DNA of 40,247 nucleotides from 66-474 sp040255405 (GCA_040255405.1 JBDZUX010000025.1:1-40247), one strand, 5' to 3'; positions 22,690 to 31,579 are shown, numbered from the stretch's first letter. The notes: generated by a model not told the origin, from the letters alone. Program-made: numbers and translations.

Positions 22690-24279
22690 ATGTCACACAA
22701 GTTGCCCATGAAAAGTCTGCTGGTGGGTGTTGGCCTGGCGCTCGCCACGCTCACCTGCACCGCGGCACCCGCCGGCACGGTGGTGGCGCGTGCCGCCGCA
22801 TTGCACGCGGGCGATGTGGTGACGGGACCCGTGTCCCTCGCCCAATCGATGCGCATATCGGTTTCGCTGCAATTGCGCGACGAGGCGCAACTGCAAGCTT
22901 TCATCGCCAATCCGAACCATCCCAACCTCACCTCCGCACAGTTCACCGCGCAGTACGGGCCGAGCGAGGCCGACGCGAATGCCGTCGCGGGTTGGCTCAC
23001 GCAGCACGGCTTCTCCGACGTCAACATTTCATCCAACCGCCTGCTGGTTTCCGCGACTGCGCCCGCGGCGGCCGTGCAGTCCGCGTTCCACACGAACCTG
23101 GTCCACGTTCATACCCATGACGGCCGCAGCGCCTTCGCCAATGCCAGCGACGCGGCGGTTCCCGCCTCGCTGCGTGGCGTGAGCGGCGTAATCGGTCTGC
23201 AGACGGTGCACGTGCCGCACCCCGCGGGGCATGTCATGAAGGGCAAGCCCGGCGGCGGTGGCGGCGGCTCGATCATCGGCCACAACCCGGTCCAGTTCCC
23301 GTCGATCTATGGCGGCGCCAGCCTGCCCACCGCAGCCGGCGTGACGGTTGGCATCATCTCGAATGGCGATCTCACCCAGACGCTGGCCGACCTCAATACC
23401 TTCACCTCGCAGAACGGCTTGGCGGCGGTGGCGACGCAGATCGTCAACACGGGCGGCACCGGCACCGACACCAGCGGCACGCCCGAGTGGGATCTCGACA
23501 GCCAGGACATTGTCGGCATGGGCGGCGGGCAGGTCGGCAAGATCGTGTTCTACAACATCCCGACGCTGGCGAATTCGAGCATGGTGGATGATTTCAACAC
23601 CGTGGTCACCGCCAATGCCGCCAAGGTCATCAACGTATCGCTGGGCGAATGCGAAACCTATGCCCAGCAGGATGGGTCGGCCGCGGCCGCCGATGCGCTG
23701 TTCCAGCAAGCCGACGCGCAGGGACAGACGTTCTCGGTGTCGTCGGGCGACTCCGGGTCCAACGAATGCAGTGGCAGCCCGAAAGGCACCACGCCGAGCT
23801 GGCCGGCCAGTTCACCGTACGTGGTGGCGGTGGGCGGGACCACGTTGAACGCGACCACCAGCACCTGGCAGGGTGAGACCGTGTGGTCCGATACCGGCGG
23901 CAGCCCCAGCAGCTTCGAGCCGATTCCGAGCTGGCAGGTGGGCGTGGGTCAGAACGCGGGGCATACCACGCGCGGCGTGCCCGACATCGCGTTCGATGCC
24001 GATCCCAACAGCGGTGCCATCATCGTCGTCAACGGCAGCCCGGCGCAGTACGGCGGCACCAGCCTGTCGTCGCCGCTGTTCGTGGGCTTCTGGGCGCGCA
24101 TGATTGCCGCCAGGGGCACCGGCATCGGCTTTGCCGCGCCCAAGCTCTACCAGTTGCCGGCCTCGGCGTTCCACGATGTCACTTCCGGCAGCAACGGCGG
24201 TGAAAGCGCGGCGCCGGGTTGGGATTACACCACCGGTTTCGGCAGCATCATCATGAGTCAGGCGGCCGCGTCGCTCTGA
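22690..24279 (+). CDS. Secreted S53 family (sedolisin) peptidase
   Basis: Encodes 529 residues from ATG 22690, with GAGGAG upstream. The signal peptide MKSLLVGVGLALATLTCTAA precedes a pro-domain containing QSMRISVSLQLRDEAQLQAF, closely similar to its neighbour at 19845. A Gly-rich hinge (KPGGGGGGS) marks the start of the catalytic domain. Catalytic residues are E266 and D270 (EWDLD), D354 (SSGDSGSN) and S458 (GGTSLSSP). The C-terminal calcium site HDVTSGSNGGESA and GWDYTTGFGS is intact, and the protein ends there. An exported, self-processing acid peptidase is expected. The two S53 genes are clearly paralogous and probably arose by tandem duplication, one gaining or one losing the P domain. 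Confidence 0.93.
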   Translation: MSHKLPMKSLLVGVGLALATLTCTAAPAGTVVARAAALHAGDVVTGPVSLAQSMRISVSLQLRDEAQLQAFIANPNHPNLTSAQFTAQYGPSEADANAVAGWLTQHGFSDVNISSNRLLVSATAPAAAVQSAFHTNLVHVHTHDGRSAFANASDAAVPASLRGVSGVIGLQTVHVPHPAGHVMKGKPGGGGGGSIIGHNPVQFPSIYGGASLPTAAGVTVGIISNGDLTQTLADLNTFTSQNGLAAVATQIVNTGGTGTDTSGTPEWDLDSQDIVGMGGGQVGKIVFYNIPTLANSSMVDDFNTVVTANAAKVINVSLGECETYAQQDGSAAAADALFQQADAQGQTFSVSSGDSGSNECSGSPKGTTPSWPASSPYVVAVGGTTLNATTSTWQGETVWSDTGGSPSSFEPIPSWQVGVGQNAGHTTRGVPDIAFDADPNSGAIIVVNGSPAQYGGTSLSSPLFVGFWARMIAARGTGIGFAAPKLYQLPASAFHDVTSGSNGGESAAPGWDYTTGFGSIIMSQAAASL

Positions 24280-24300
24280 TCGAACGTACGGTTGCGATTC

Positions 24301-24328
24301 GAGCCCGGCGCAAGCCGGGCTCTTTTTT
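24301..24328 (+). terminator. Rho-independent terminator after second S53 gene
   Basis: GAGCCCGGC and GCCGGGCTC form a perfect nine-pair stem around GCAA, followed by TTTTTT. It lies 21 bases after the peptidase stop and 21 bases before the end of the convergent asparaginase-like gene. Confidence 0.93.
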
Positions 24329-24349
24329 CGGCAGATGTGCGGCTTGCCG

Positions 24350-24838
24350 CTACATCGCTTCTTCGAAGCGATTGGCCTTGCGGTTCTTCCGGACCCGCGC
24401 CGGGTCCCAGATGCGCCCGTTCATGGCGATCCACACGCCATGGTCGAGGGTCTGCACCGCGCCCACCGCGCAGCCGATGTTGAATACCGCGTCCGAACCC
24501 TGGAAGCGGGCGGGATTGAGCGCGCCGGTCAGTACGATGGTCTTGCCGGGGAGCCCGGCCAGCGCGCGCGCGGTCTCGACCATGGTGTCGGTGCCGTGGG
24601 TGATCAGGATGTGCCGGTGCGGCTGGCCCGCGACGGTGTCGCGGATCGCTGCGCGGTCGGCATCGGTCATTTCAAGGCTGTCCTTGCGCAGCACCGGCAC
24701 CACGTCGAACTCGAACGCGACGCCCAGTTGCGCGAGGATTTCCCCGATCTGCGGGGCACCGATCTGGTAATCGGACTTCGCGTCGAAGTACACCTTGTCG
24801 ATGGTGCCGCCGGTGGTGACGACCGTGAGGTGCTGCAT
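24350..24838 (-). CDS. Single-domain asparaginase homologue (N-terminal domain only)
   Basis: Encodes 162 residues from ATG 24838, against about 330 for a normal L-asparaginase. The two N-terminal catalytic motifs are present: T12 in TTGGTIDK and T83-D84 in THGTDTMVETA. TGALNPARFQGSDAVFNIG corresponds to the TGAMRP region. The catalytic lysine of type II enzymes, about 70 residues later in a D-K-A context, seems absent; the local sequence reads GAVQTLDHG. The C-terminal domain, which completes the dimer active site in the family, is missing altogether. The frame ends cleanly at a stop with good codon usage, so this looks like a stable short form rather than a recent break. A cytoplasmic location is likely; activity is uncertain. 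Confidence 0.85.
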   Translation of the reverse strand: MQHLTVVTTGGTIDKVYFDAKSDYQIGAPQIGEILAQLGVAFEFDVVPVLRKDSLEMTDADRAAIRDTVAGQPHRHILITHGTDTMVETARALAGLPGKTIVLTGALNPARFQGSDAVFNIGCAVGAVQTLDHGVWIAMNGRIWDPARVRKNRKANRFEEAM

Positions 24839-24873
24839 CGGGGCGGTTCCTTCGAGGTTTTGCGGAACCTCGA

Positions 24874-24959
24874 ATTATCGCAGTGTGTCCAACCTGCGTC
24901 ACGGCTCGGCCGGTCTTTGCCTGTCGGTGCATGCGCAGGGCGGCTGGCCGTGGCATAAT
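24874..24959. promoter_or_regulatory. Divergent promoter region between asparaginase-like gene and yajC
   Basis: A GATAAT on the minus strand (24879-24874) and a CATAAT on the plus strand (24954-24959) are plausible -10 boxes for the two divergent genes; no clear -35 boxes are seen. Just inside the minus-strand candidate, TTCGAGGTT and AACCTCGAA (24851-24874) form a nine-pair inverted repeat that could be an operator or a hairpin at the transcript start. Confidence 0.35.
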
Positions 24960-25018
24960 CCGCTGTCTTTTGGGCAGACCCGCCGCTGTTGCGGCTGCCC
25001 CACAACCGAGAGTCCCAC

Positions 25019-25345
25019 ATGTTTTCGACACTATTCGCCGCTGCTGCGGCGCCCGCCGCGGCGGGCGAACCGAACCCGATGTACTCGTTCGGCTTCCTGA
25101 TCCTGCTGTTCGTGGTGTTCTATTTCCTGCTGATCCGTCCGCAGCAGAAACGCGCCAAGGAGCAGCGCAAGATGATTTCGGAGCTCGCCAAGGGCGACGA
25201 AGTGATCGCGGCCGGCATCCTGGGTCGCGTCGAGAACGTCGGCGAGCACTTCCTCACGGTGGAAGTGGCCGACAACGTGCAGATCCGGGTGCAGAAGGGC
25301 GCCGTCTCCAATGTGCTGCCGAAGGGCACGCTGAAATCCTCCTGA
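25019..25345 (+). CDS. yajC: Preprotein translocase subunit YajC
   Basis: Encodes 108 residues. One membrane helix near the N-terminus (FGFLILLFVVFYFLLIRPQQ) is followed by KRAKEQRKMISELAKGDEVI and a small beta domain (GILGRVENVGEHFLTVEVA), the standard YajC form. It is an accessory subunit of the SecDF complex at the inner membrane. It is the first gene of the yajC-secD-secF operon, 49 bases before secD. The tgt and queA genes that often precede yajC are not here; a divergent asparaginase-like gene takes that place. Confidence 0.96.
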   Translation: MFSTLFAAAAAPAAAGEPNPMYSFGFLILLFVVFYFLLIRPQQKRAKEQRKMISELAKGDEVIAAGILGRVENVGEHFLTVEVADNVQIRVQKGAVSNVLPKGTLKSS

Positions 25346-25394
25346 GCATGCCGCCCGGCGTGCCTCCATTCGCGCAGAGCATTCTTTCCGAACC

Positions 25395-27257
25395 ATGATC
25401 GACTTTCCCCGCTGGAAATACTGGCTGGTCGGCCTCGCGATGGTGCTGGGCCTGCTGTACGCATCGCCCAACGCGTTCCGGCCGCAGCCCGCCGTGCAGA
25501 TCGTGGCCAACCGCGACGCCAAGGTGGATGCGACGCTCCAGAAGAAGGTCGCCGCCGTTCTCGACAAGCAGGACGTGTCCTACCAGGACATTTCGATCGA
25601 CAAGGACCGCATGCTGGTACGCTTCGCCAACACCGACGTGCAGTTGCGCGGTTCCGATGTGCTGCGCGTGGCGCTGGGCGACGACTACACGGTGGCACTG
25701 AACCTTGCGACCACGGTGCCGCCCTGGCTGCAGAAGATCGGCGGGCGTGCGATGCCGCTGGGCCTCGACTTGCAGGGCGGTGTGCATTTCCTGATGGCGG
25801 TGGACCAGAACGCGGTGTTGCAGAAGCAGCAGCAGCGTTACCTGGACGACATCCGTGCCACGCTGCGGCAGAAGCAGATTCCAGTCGACTCCGTATCGCT
25901 GAGCGGCACCGGCGTGCAGGCCGTGTTCAAGACGTCGGAGGACCGTGACCGCGCCGAAGCCGCGATCCGCGAGGACGCGACCGACCTCGACCTCAGCACC
26001 GGCCGCATACCGGGCGGCGGTTACGCATTGCACGCGGAGATCAAGCCGGACGTGCTGCAGAAGTTGGCGCAGACCACCATCATCCAGAACGTCACCACGC
26101 TGCGCAACCGCGTCAACGCGCTGGGCGTCTCGGAGCCGTTGATCCAGCAGCAGGGCCAGACCCGCATCGTGGTGGAACTCCCGGGGGTGCAGGACACCGC
26201 CGAGGCCAAGCGCGTGCTGGGCGCCACCGCGACGCTGGAATACCATGCCGACGATCCGAACGTGAATGCACAGGAGGCCGCGCGCACCGGCAACGTGCCG
26301 CCGGACGCTCGCCTGTACTACATGAAGGACGGCACCCCGGTGGTGCTGAAGAAGCGCGTGATCGTGAGCGGCGACGAACTGGTCGATGCCTCGTCGGGTT
26401 ACGACCAGCAGACCGGCATGCCGGACGTCAACGTGACGCTGAATTCCACCGGTGCGCGCAAGATGCTGGACTTCACCACCGAGAACGTCGGCAAGCGCAT
26501 GGGCGTCGTCTACATCGAGACCACGCCGGTGGTGAAGATCGTCGACGGCAAGGAAGTGCACTCTTCCAAGACCACCGAGACGGTGCTCAACAATGCGGTG
26601 ATCCAGGGCGTGTTCGGCAAGAAATTCCAGACCACGGGCTTGACCCAGCAGGAAGCGCAGACGCTGTCGTTGATGCTGCGCTCGGGTTCGCTGGCCGCGC
26701 CGATGGACATCGTCGAGCAGAGCGTGATCGGTCCCAGCCTCGGCCAGGACAACATCAAGAAAGGCGAGCGCGCGGTGATCCTGGGCCTGGTGCTGGTGCT
26801 GATCGCCGCGGCTTTCTACTACCGGTTGTTCGGGCTGGTCGCGGACATTGCGCTGGTATTCAACCTGCTGATCCTGATCGCGGTGATGTCGGCCGTCGGC
26901 GTGACGCTTACCATGCCCGGTATCGCCGGCATCGTGCTGACGCTCGGCATGGCGATCGACGCGAACGTGCTGATCTGTGAGCGCATTCGCGAAGAATTGC
27001 GCAACGGGTCGACGCCGCTGGCTTCGATCCGGGCGGGCTACGAGAAGGCATGGTCGGTGATCCTGGACGCCAACGTCACCCACTTGCTGGCGGCGCTGGG
27101 CCTGATCACGGTGGGATCGGGCGCGATAAAGGGCTTCGGTGTCACGCTGTTCATCGGTATTTCGACTTCGCTGTTCACCTCGGTGACCATGACCCACGCG
27201 ATCACCGCGCTGATCCACGGCGGCCGCAAACGCAAGCTCAAGACGCTCTGGGTGTAA
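25395..27257 (+). CDS. secD: Protein translocase subunit SecD
   Basis: Encodes 620 residues. With SecF it forms the proton-driven motor that completes export of preproteins after SecA. An N-terminal helix (YWLVGLAMVLGLLYASPN) and the motif GLDLQGGVHFLM precede a large periplasmic P1 domain. The C-terminal membrane bundle then begins near residue 455 (ERAVILGLVLVLIAAAFYY). MPGIAGIVLTLGMAIDANVLICERIREE holds the conserved charged residues of helix 4. Length and order of domains are standard for gammaproteobacteria. A palindromic repeat separates it from secF. Confidence 0.96.
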   Translation: MIDFPRWKYWLVGLAMVLGLLYASPNAFRPQPAVQIVANRDAKVDATLQKKVAAVLDKQDVSYQDISIDKDRMLVRFANTDVQLRGSDVLRVALGDDYTVALNLATTVPPWLQKIGGRAMPLGLDLQGGVHFLMAVDQNAVLQKQQQRYLDDIRATLRQKQIPVDSVSLSGTGVQAVFKTSEDRDRAEAAIREDATDLDLSTGRIPGGGYALHAEIKPDVLQKLAQTTIIQNVTTLRNRVNALGVSEPLIQQQGQTRIVVELPGVQDTAEAKRVLGATATLEYHADDPNVNAQEAARTGNVPPDARLYYMKDGTPVVLKKRVIVSGDELVDASSGYDQQTGMPDVNVTLNSTGARKMLDFTTENVGKRMGVVYIETTPVVKIVDGKEVHSSKTTETVLNNAVIQGVFGKKFQTTGLTQQEAQTLSLMLRSGSLAAPMDIVEQSVIGPSLGQDNIKKGERAVILGLVLVLIAAAFYYRLFGLVADIALVFNLLILIAVMSAVGVTLTMPGIAGIVLTLGMAIDANVLICERIREELRNGSTPLASIRAGYEKAWSVILDANVTHLLAALGLITVGSGAIKGFGVTLFIGISTSLFTSVTMTHAITALIHGGRKRKLKTLWV

Positions 27258-27263
27258 CGACAT

Positions 27264-27340
27264 TGTTTTCCTCTCCCTTCGGGAGAGGCGGCCTTCGGCC
27301 GGGCGCGTAGCGCTCCCCGAAGGGAGAGGGGTTCAAAGAG
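27264..27340. repeat. Palindromic element between secD and secF
   Basis: Three nested hairpins fill the 96-base spacer: CCTCTCCCTTCGGGAGAGG, CGGCCTTCGGCCG, and an outer pairing of CTCTCCCTTCGGGA with the later CCGAAGGGAGAGG. The pattern is that of REP-type extragenic palindromes. In an operon such a structure may stabilise the upstream message or adjust the secD:secF ratio; that is inference. Confidence 0.7.
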
Positions 27341-27353
27341 AAAAGCGACATCC

Positions 27354-28316
27354 ATGGAAATCTTCCACCACGATCTCAACATCAACTTCCTTGGCATGCG
27401 CAAGGTCAGCATCGTCATCTCGGCGATCCTGCTGATCGTGTCGGTGTGGGCCATCACCGTGAGGGGGATGAACTACGGCCTCGACTTCACCGGGGGCATC
27501 CTGCTCAACGTGAGTTACGAAAAGCCGGTCGACGTCGGTGACGTGCGCAGCGCGCTCACCAAGGCCGGGTTCGACCACGCGGTCGTGCAGAGCATGGGCG
27601 GCACGCGCGAAATTTCCATTCGCCTGCAGCCGCCGAAGGACGCCGGCGCCAAGGAAAGCCCGGACAAGGTCGCGGGCGAGGTTTCCAAGAACGTGATGGC
27701 CGCCTTGCAGGCTGCCAATTCGGGCGCGAGCCTGGCCAAGCCGCCCGACTTCGTCGGCCCTGAAGTCGGGCAGGAACTGAAGACCAGCGGCATCTACGCT
27801 GCGATCGTGGTGATCATCGGCATCATGGTCTACCTGTGGGCGCGATTCGAAAAGCGCTTCGCGTTCGCCGCGGTGGCCAGCGAAATCCACGATACCGTGA
27901 TCACGGTCGGCATCATCGCGCTGGTGCAGCGCGAGTTCGACATGACGGTGCTGGCGTCGATCCTCGCGGTGATCGGCTACTCGATCAACGACAAGGTGGT
28001 GGTGTTCGACCGGGTGCGCGAACTGTTTCGCCTCACGCGCAAGGCCGACACGCCGCAGATCCTCAACCGCGCGATCAACAATACCCTCTCGCGCACCATC
28101 ATCACGTCGGTGTTCACCGCCATCACCATGGCGTCGCTGTGGCTGTTCGGCGGCCCCGCCGTGCACGGCTTCGCGATCACCATGCTGATCGGCATCCTGG
28201 TCGGCACCCTCTCGTCGATCTTCTTCGCCAGCCCGATGCTGCTGTGGCTGGGCGTCTCGAAGAAGGACCTGATGCCGGTGACCCGCGAAAACCCCGAGCT
28301 CGCGCGTCGGCCGTAA
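27354..28316 (+). CDS. secF: Protein translocase subunit SecF
   Basis: Encodes 320 residues from ATG 27354. The first helix (VSIVISAILLIVSVWAITV) leads into GLDFTGGILLNVSYE, the SecF counterpart of the SecD motif. A short periplasmic domain follows, then a five-helix bundle with VASEIHDTVITVGIIALVQREFD, whose parts carry the conserved residues, and AVIGYSINDKVVVFDRVREL. It completes the SecDF-YajC complex with the upstream genes. There is no terminator directly after it; an array of REP-like units starts 27 bases beyond the stop. Confidence 0.96.
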   Translation: MEIFHHDLNINFLGMRKVSIVISAILLIVSVWAITVRGMNYGLDFTGGILLNVSYEKPVDVGDVRSALTKAGFDHAVVQSMGGTREISIRLQPPKDAGAKESPDKVAGEVSKNVMAALQAANSGASLAKPPDFVGPEVGQELKTSGIYAAIVVIIGIMVYLWARFEKRFAFAAVASEIHDTVITVGIIALVQREFDMTVLASILAVIGYSINDKVVVFDRVRELFRLTRKADTPQILNRAINNTLSRTIITSVFTAITMASLWLFGGPAVHGFAITMLIGILVGTLSSIFFASPMLLWLGVSKKDLMPVTRENPELARRP

Positions 28317-28342
28317 AGCTGGTTCGCATGCGCGTGTCCCCG

Positions 28343-28670
28343 TGTGGGAGCGCCCCACGGGCGCGAGATGGTTGGCACACGATTGGATCGGTGCCCATCA
28401 GGATCGCGGGCATGGCCCGCTCCTGCATTCACCGCGACCATCCCTTGCAGGAGCGCCCATGGGCGCGATGGATTGGCGTGTGCCTGATCGCGGGCATGGC
28501 CCGCTCTGCATTTCCGCTATCGTCCCTTGCAGGAGCGCCCATGGGCGCGATGGATTGGCGTGTGCCTGATCGCGGGCATGGCCCGCTCTGCATTCCCGCT
28601 ATCGTCCCTTGCAGGAGCGCCCCATGGGCGCGACAGGATTGGCGTGCGATCTGATAGCAGGCTGCGGCCC
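28343..28670. repeat. Array of four REP-like units with 82-base period
   Basis: Each unit holds two palindromes: GGAGCGCCCATGGGCGCGA and, about 35 bases on, TCGCGGGCATGGCCCGCTC. Units beginning with TTGCAGGAGCGCCCATGGGC at 28445 and 28527, and a slightly changed one at 28609, are 82 bases apart and nearly identical. A first, more diverged unit starts at 28343. The array fills the space between secF and the convergent rapA gene, where it could act as a two-way transcription end. No leader, cas gene or variable spacer is present. Confidence 0.85.
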
Positions 28671-28699
28671 GCGAGCGGCTTCGAATGCGCCGCCGCAGC

Positions 28700-31522
28700 T
28701 CAGCGGAGCGCCAGGAAATCGGTGCTGACCGCCATCCGCACGGCGTCGAGTCGCGGGCGCGCGCGTGCCAGTGCCGCAACGGTCTGATCCCGCGTGGATT
28801 GCGCCGCGCCGATTTCGCCCGAGGCCACCGACGCGTTGAGTTCCCCCAGGACCCGCAAGCGCTGCAACCGTGCATCGAGCGCGGTTTGCGCGTCCGCGAT
28901 CGCAGCCTTGATGACGGCGCCCGCGCGCTCGCCCGCGAACAAATCGGCGGCTTCCAGCATTGCGGGCACCAGCTGCGCGAGGTGGCGACGATAGCGCGAA
29001 ATGTCGAGCAGGCGTTCGCGCGCCCGTGCAAGCGACGGCGCAGACGGCGTGTAATCACGCGCCGCGAGTCGCGAATCGACGCACACGGTGAGCGGCGTCG
29101 GCGGCAGGAAGCGCGGTGCATCCAGCCGCACGTCCGCAATGCATTCGACAACGTAAAGCGCTTCCAGCAGCACGCTGCGCGCGGGCAGCGCGGGATCGAC
29201 GAGGAACGACGCGTTGCCGAATTCGCTGGTCAGCAGCAGGTCGACCGCCCCGAGCACCAGCGGATGGTCCATCCGCAGCAGGTCCAGTTCCTCGCGCGCG
29301 AGAGCCAGGGTCCGGTCGAAAGTTGCGCGACGCGGACCGTTGGTGAAGCCGGGCAAGGCATCGGTGGACAGGAACTCGGGATCGAGCAGGATGGTGCCGC
29401 CACCCAGGTCCTCGGTGTGCACGCCGAACGGTTCAAAGCATGCCTGCATCAGCGCGTGCGACGGCACATCGCCATCGGACGCCCGGATTGCATCCAGCAG
29501 TGCCTTGCCGCCCGCATTGCGCGCAGCGAGTTCAAGCAGGCGGTCGCGCCCCGAGCGGATGGCTTCGGAAAGTTCCGTGTGGGCCAATGCCGTTGCGCTG
29601 ACGAGGCCGTCCAGTTCCGGATCTTCGGACTCGCCGGCTTCGGCGTGCGCGCGCGCGATGCGGACCAGCTCGGCGCCGTGTCTGCGCAGCAGCTCACGGC
29701 CGTCGGCAGGGCATTCGCGCAGGACGCGGGTGCCTTCGGCATGCCAGCGCGAGATCGCCTGTTGGGCGCTGCCCGGCAATCCCGCCACGTGCAAGGTCAC
29801 CGGGTGCTTCTGGCCGATCCGGTCCAGTCGCCCTATGCGCTGCTCGACCAGGTCCGGATCGAGCGGCAAGTCCCACAGGACCAGGCGGTGCGCAAACTGG
29901 AAGTTGCGGCCTTCGGAACCGATTTCCGAGCACAGCAGCAGACGCGCGCCGTCGACCTGCGCGAACCACGCTGCCGCGCGATCGCGCTGCAGCAGCGTCA
30001 TCGCTTCGTGGAAACTCGCGACCTTGGTGCCGGTGCGCGTGCGCAGCGCCGCGTCGATCGCCTCGACCTTGGTGCGCGTAGTCGCAATCAACAGGAACTT
30101 GTCGTCGTGGTGCGCATCGAGCAGCCGGACCAGCCATTCGATGCGCGGATCGTCGGCGTAGTCGAGCGCCCGCGGTTCCGCTGCTGCGCCGCGCACGTCA
30201 TCCTCGAATTCGGCCATCAGCTTCGGGTGCGCCGGCGCCTCGGCAGCGGTTTCGATGTCGAGCTGGCGGCCGGGAAATCCGCCGACGCTGTCACGGCGGC
30301 TGCGGAACATCACCCGACCGGTGCCATGGCGGTCGATCAGCGCGGACAGCAGCGCGTCGGCGTTTTCCGGATACGCATCGGCCAGTGCGTGCAGTGCGGG
30401 ATCGTGCGGAAACCGCGCGCGCAACGCGCCCCGTTCGTCGTCGCCCAGGGGTTCACCGGACGCGATGCGATCCGCGAGGGGCGACAGGCTGGCGTAATGC
30501 TCTACTTCGGCGAGGTAACGTTCGAGGTCATCGAAGCGCGCGGGGTCCAGCAAACGCAAGCGGGCAAAATGCGCGCGACGGCCCAGTTGTTCCGGCGTGG
30601 CAGTCAGCAGCACCACGCTGGGTGCGACCGCGGCGAGCGTTTCCACCACCCGGTACTCCGGACTCGCTGCTTCCGGGGTCCATTCGAGGTGATGGGCTTC
30701 GTCCACCACCAGCATGTCCCAGCCCGCCGCCAGCGCCTGTCCGCGCCGCTGCGCATCGCGGCCCAGCCATGCGGCGGAAGCGATCGCGAGCTGTTCGTCT
30801 TCGAAGGGATTCCGGGCGGGATCGGCAGCGGCAACCGCCGTGCAGCGTTCCTCGTCGATCATCGCGAAGTCGAGCTGGAAGCGCCGGCGCATTTCCACGA
30901 ACCACTGCACCAGCAACGCTTCAGGCAGCAGGATCAACACGCGTGTGGCGCGGCCGGTCGCCAACATGCGCGCGATCAGCATCCCCGCTTCGATGGTTTT
31001 GCCGAGCCCTGCCTCGTCGGCCAGCAGCGCACGCGGGTGCTCGCGCTCCATGCACGCGGCGACCACGCCGAGCTGATGCGGCAGCAGGTCGACCCGCGCC
31101 GACAGGATGCCCCATGCATCGGAACGGCGTGCCGCCGCCCGCGCCAACAGGACCCGTTTGCGCAACTCGTAGCGGTGAGGCTTGTCGATGCGTGCGGAAA
31201 TCAGCCGAGCGTCGGCTTGCGACAGCGACTGTTCGTCGTCGAGCTGGCCTTCCGTCAGCTCGCGCTTCTCCCCCGAGTACACCAGCAGGCCGTCGCGCAG
31301 GTCGATGCGTTCGACCACGAAGGCGACGCCGCGGCCCGCAACGCGCTGGCCGACCCGAAACGTGGCGCGCGCAAGCGGCGCCCCGTGCGAGGCGTAATTG
31401 CGCACCACCCCGGACTTCGCGAACAGCACCTGCACCGCACGGTCGTCGCAACGCAACACGGTGCCGAGGCCGAGTTCGGGCTCCGCATCCGACACCCAGC
31501 GTTGACCCGGAATGTAATCCAT
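28700..31522 (-). CDS. rapA: RNA polymerase-associated ATPase RapA (HepA)
   Basis: Encodes 940 residues from ATG 31522. It is a Swi2/Snf2-type ATPase that binds RNA polymerase and promotes its recycling. The N-terminus (YIPGQRWVSDAEPELGLGTVL) is the Tudor-like region of RapA. Helicase motifs are in order: Walker A in LLADEAGLGKTIEAGML, DEAH in MLVVDEAHHLEW, and motif III LLTATPEQ. In the second lobe are LLCSEIGSEGRNFQFAHRLV with motif V, and EQRIGRLDRIGQ with motif VI. The C-terminal third holds the spacer and Sandwich/Rpb2-binding region. Length is close to the E. coli protein (968). The dispersed repeat at 31580 lies in its upstream region. Confidence 0.95.
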   Translation of the reverse strand: MDYIPGQRWVSDAEPELGLGTVLRCDDRAVQVLFAKSGVVRNYASHGAPLARATFRVGQRVAGRGVAFVVERIDLRDGLLVYSGEKRELTEGQLDDEQSLSQADARLISARIDKPHRYELRKRVLLARAAARRSDAWGILSARVDLLPHQLGVVAACMEREHPRALLADEAGLGKTIEAGMLIARMLATGRATRVLILLPEALLVQWFVEMRRRFQLDFAMIDEERCTAVAAADPARNPFEDEQLAIASAAWLGRDAQRRGQALAAGWDMLVVDEAHHLEWTPEAASPEYRVVETLAAVAPSVVLLTATPEQLGRRAHFARLRLLDPARFDDLERYLAEVEHYASLSPLADRIASGEPLGDDERGALRARFPHDPALHALADAYPENADALLSALIDRHGTGRVMFRSRRDSVGGFPGRQLDIETAAEAPAHPKLMAEFEDDVRGAAAEPRALDYADDPRIEWLVRLLDAHHDDKFLLIATTRTKVEAIDAALRTRTGTKVASFHEAMTLLQRDRAAAWFAQVDGARLLLCSEIGSEGRNFQFAHRLVLWDLPLDPDLVEQRIGRLDRIGQKHPVTLHVAGLPGSAQQAISRWHAEGTRVLRECPADGRELLRRHGAELVRIARAHAEAGESEDPELDGLVSATALAHTELSEAIRSGRDRLLELAARNAGGKALLDAIRASDGDVPSHALMQACFEPFGVHTEDLGGGTILLDPEFLSTDALPGFTNGPRRATFDRTLALAREELDLLRMDHPLVLGAVDLLLTSEFGNASFLVDPALPARSVLLEALYVVECIADVRLDAPRFLPPTPLTVCVDSRLAARDYTPSAPSLARARERLLDISRYRRHLAQLVPAMLEAADLFAGERAGAVIKAAIADAQTALDARLQRLRVLGELNASVASGEIGAAQSTRDQTVAALARARPRLDAVRMAVSTDFLALR

Positions 31523-31579
31523 CGCGAATCCGCTTGCGGAAAGCCGCGTATTATCGCGCGTTGGCGGGCTCGCTGCCGC

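Noticed and set aside
25254..27263. 669-residue minus-strand open frame opposite secD
   Set aside because: It lies antisense to secD with only low-complexity His/Gln/Arg sequence.
27836..28654. Plus-strand open frame running from secF through the REP-like array, with repeated GHGPLC/RWIGVC peptides
   Set aside because: The repeated peptides come from translating the 82-base repeats; the frame is out of phase with secF and has no start site of its own.
28343..28670. Possible CRISPR array
   Set aside because: Units are 82 bases, made of palindromes and nearly identical throughout; there are no short repeats with unique spacers, and no cas genes.
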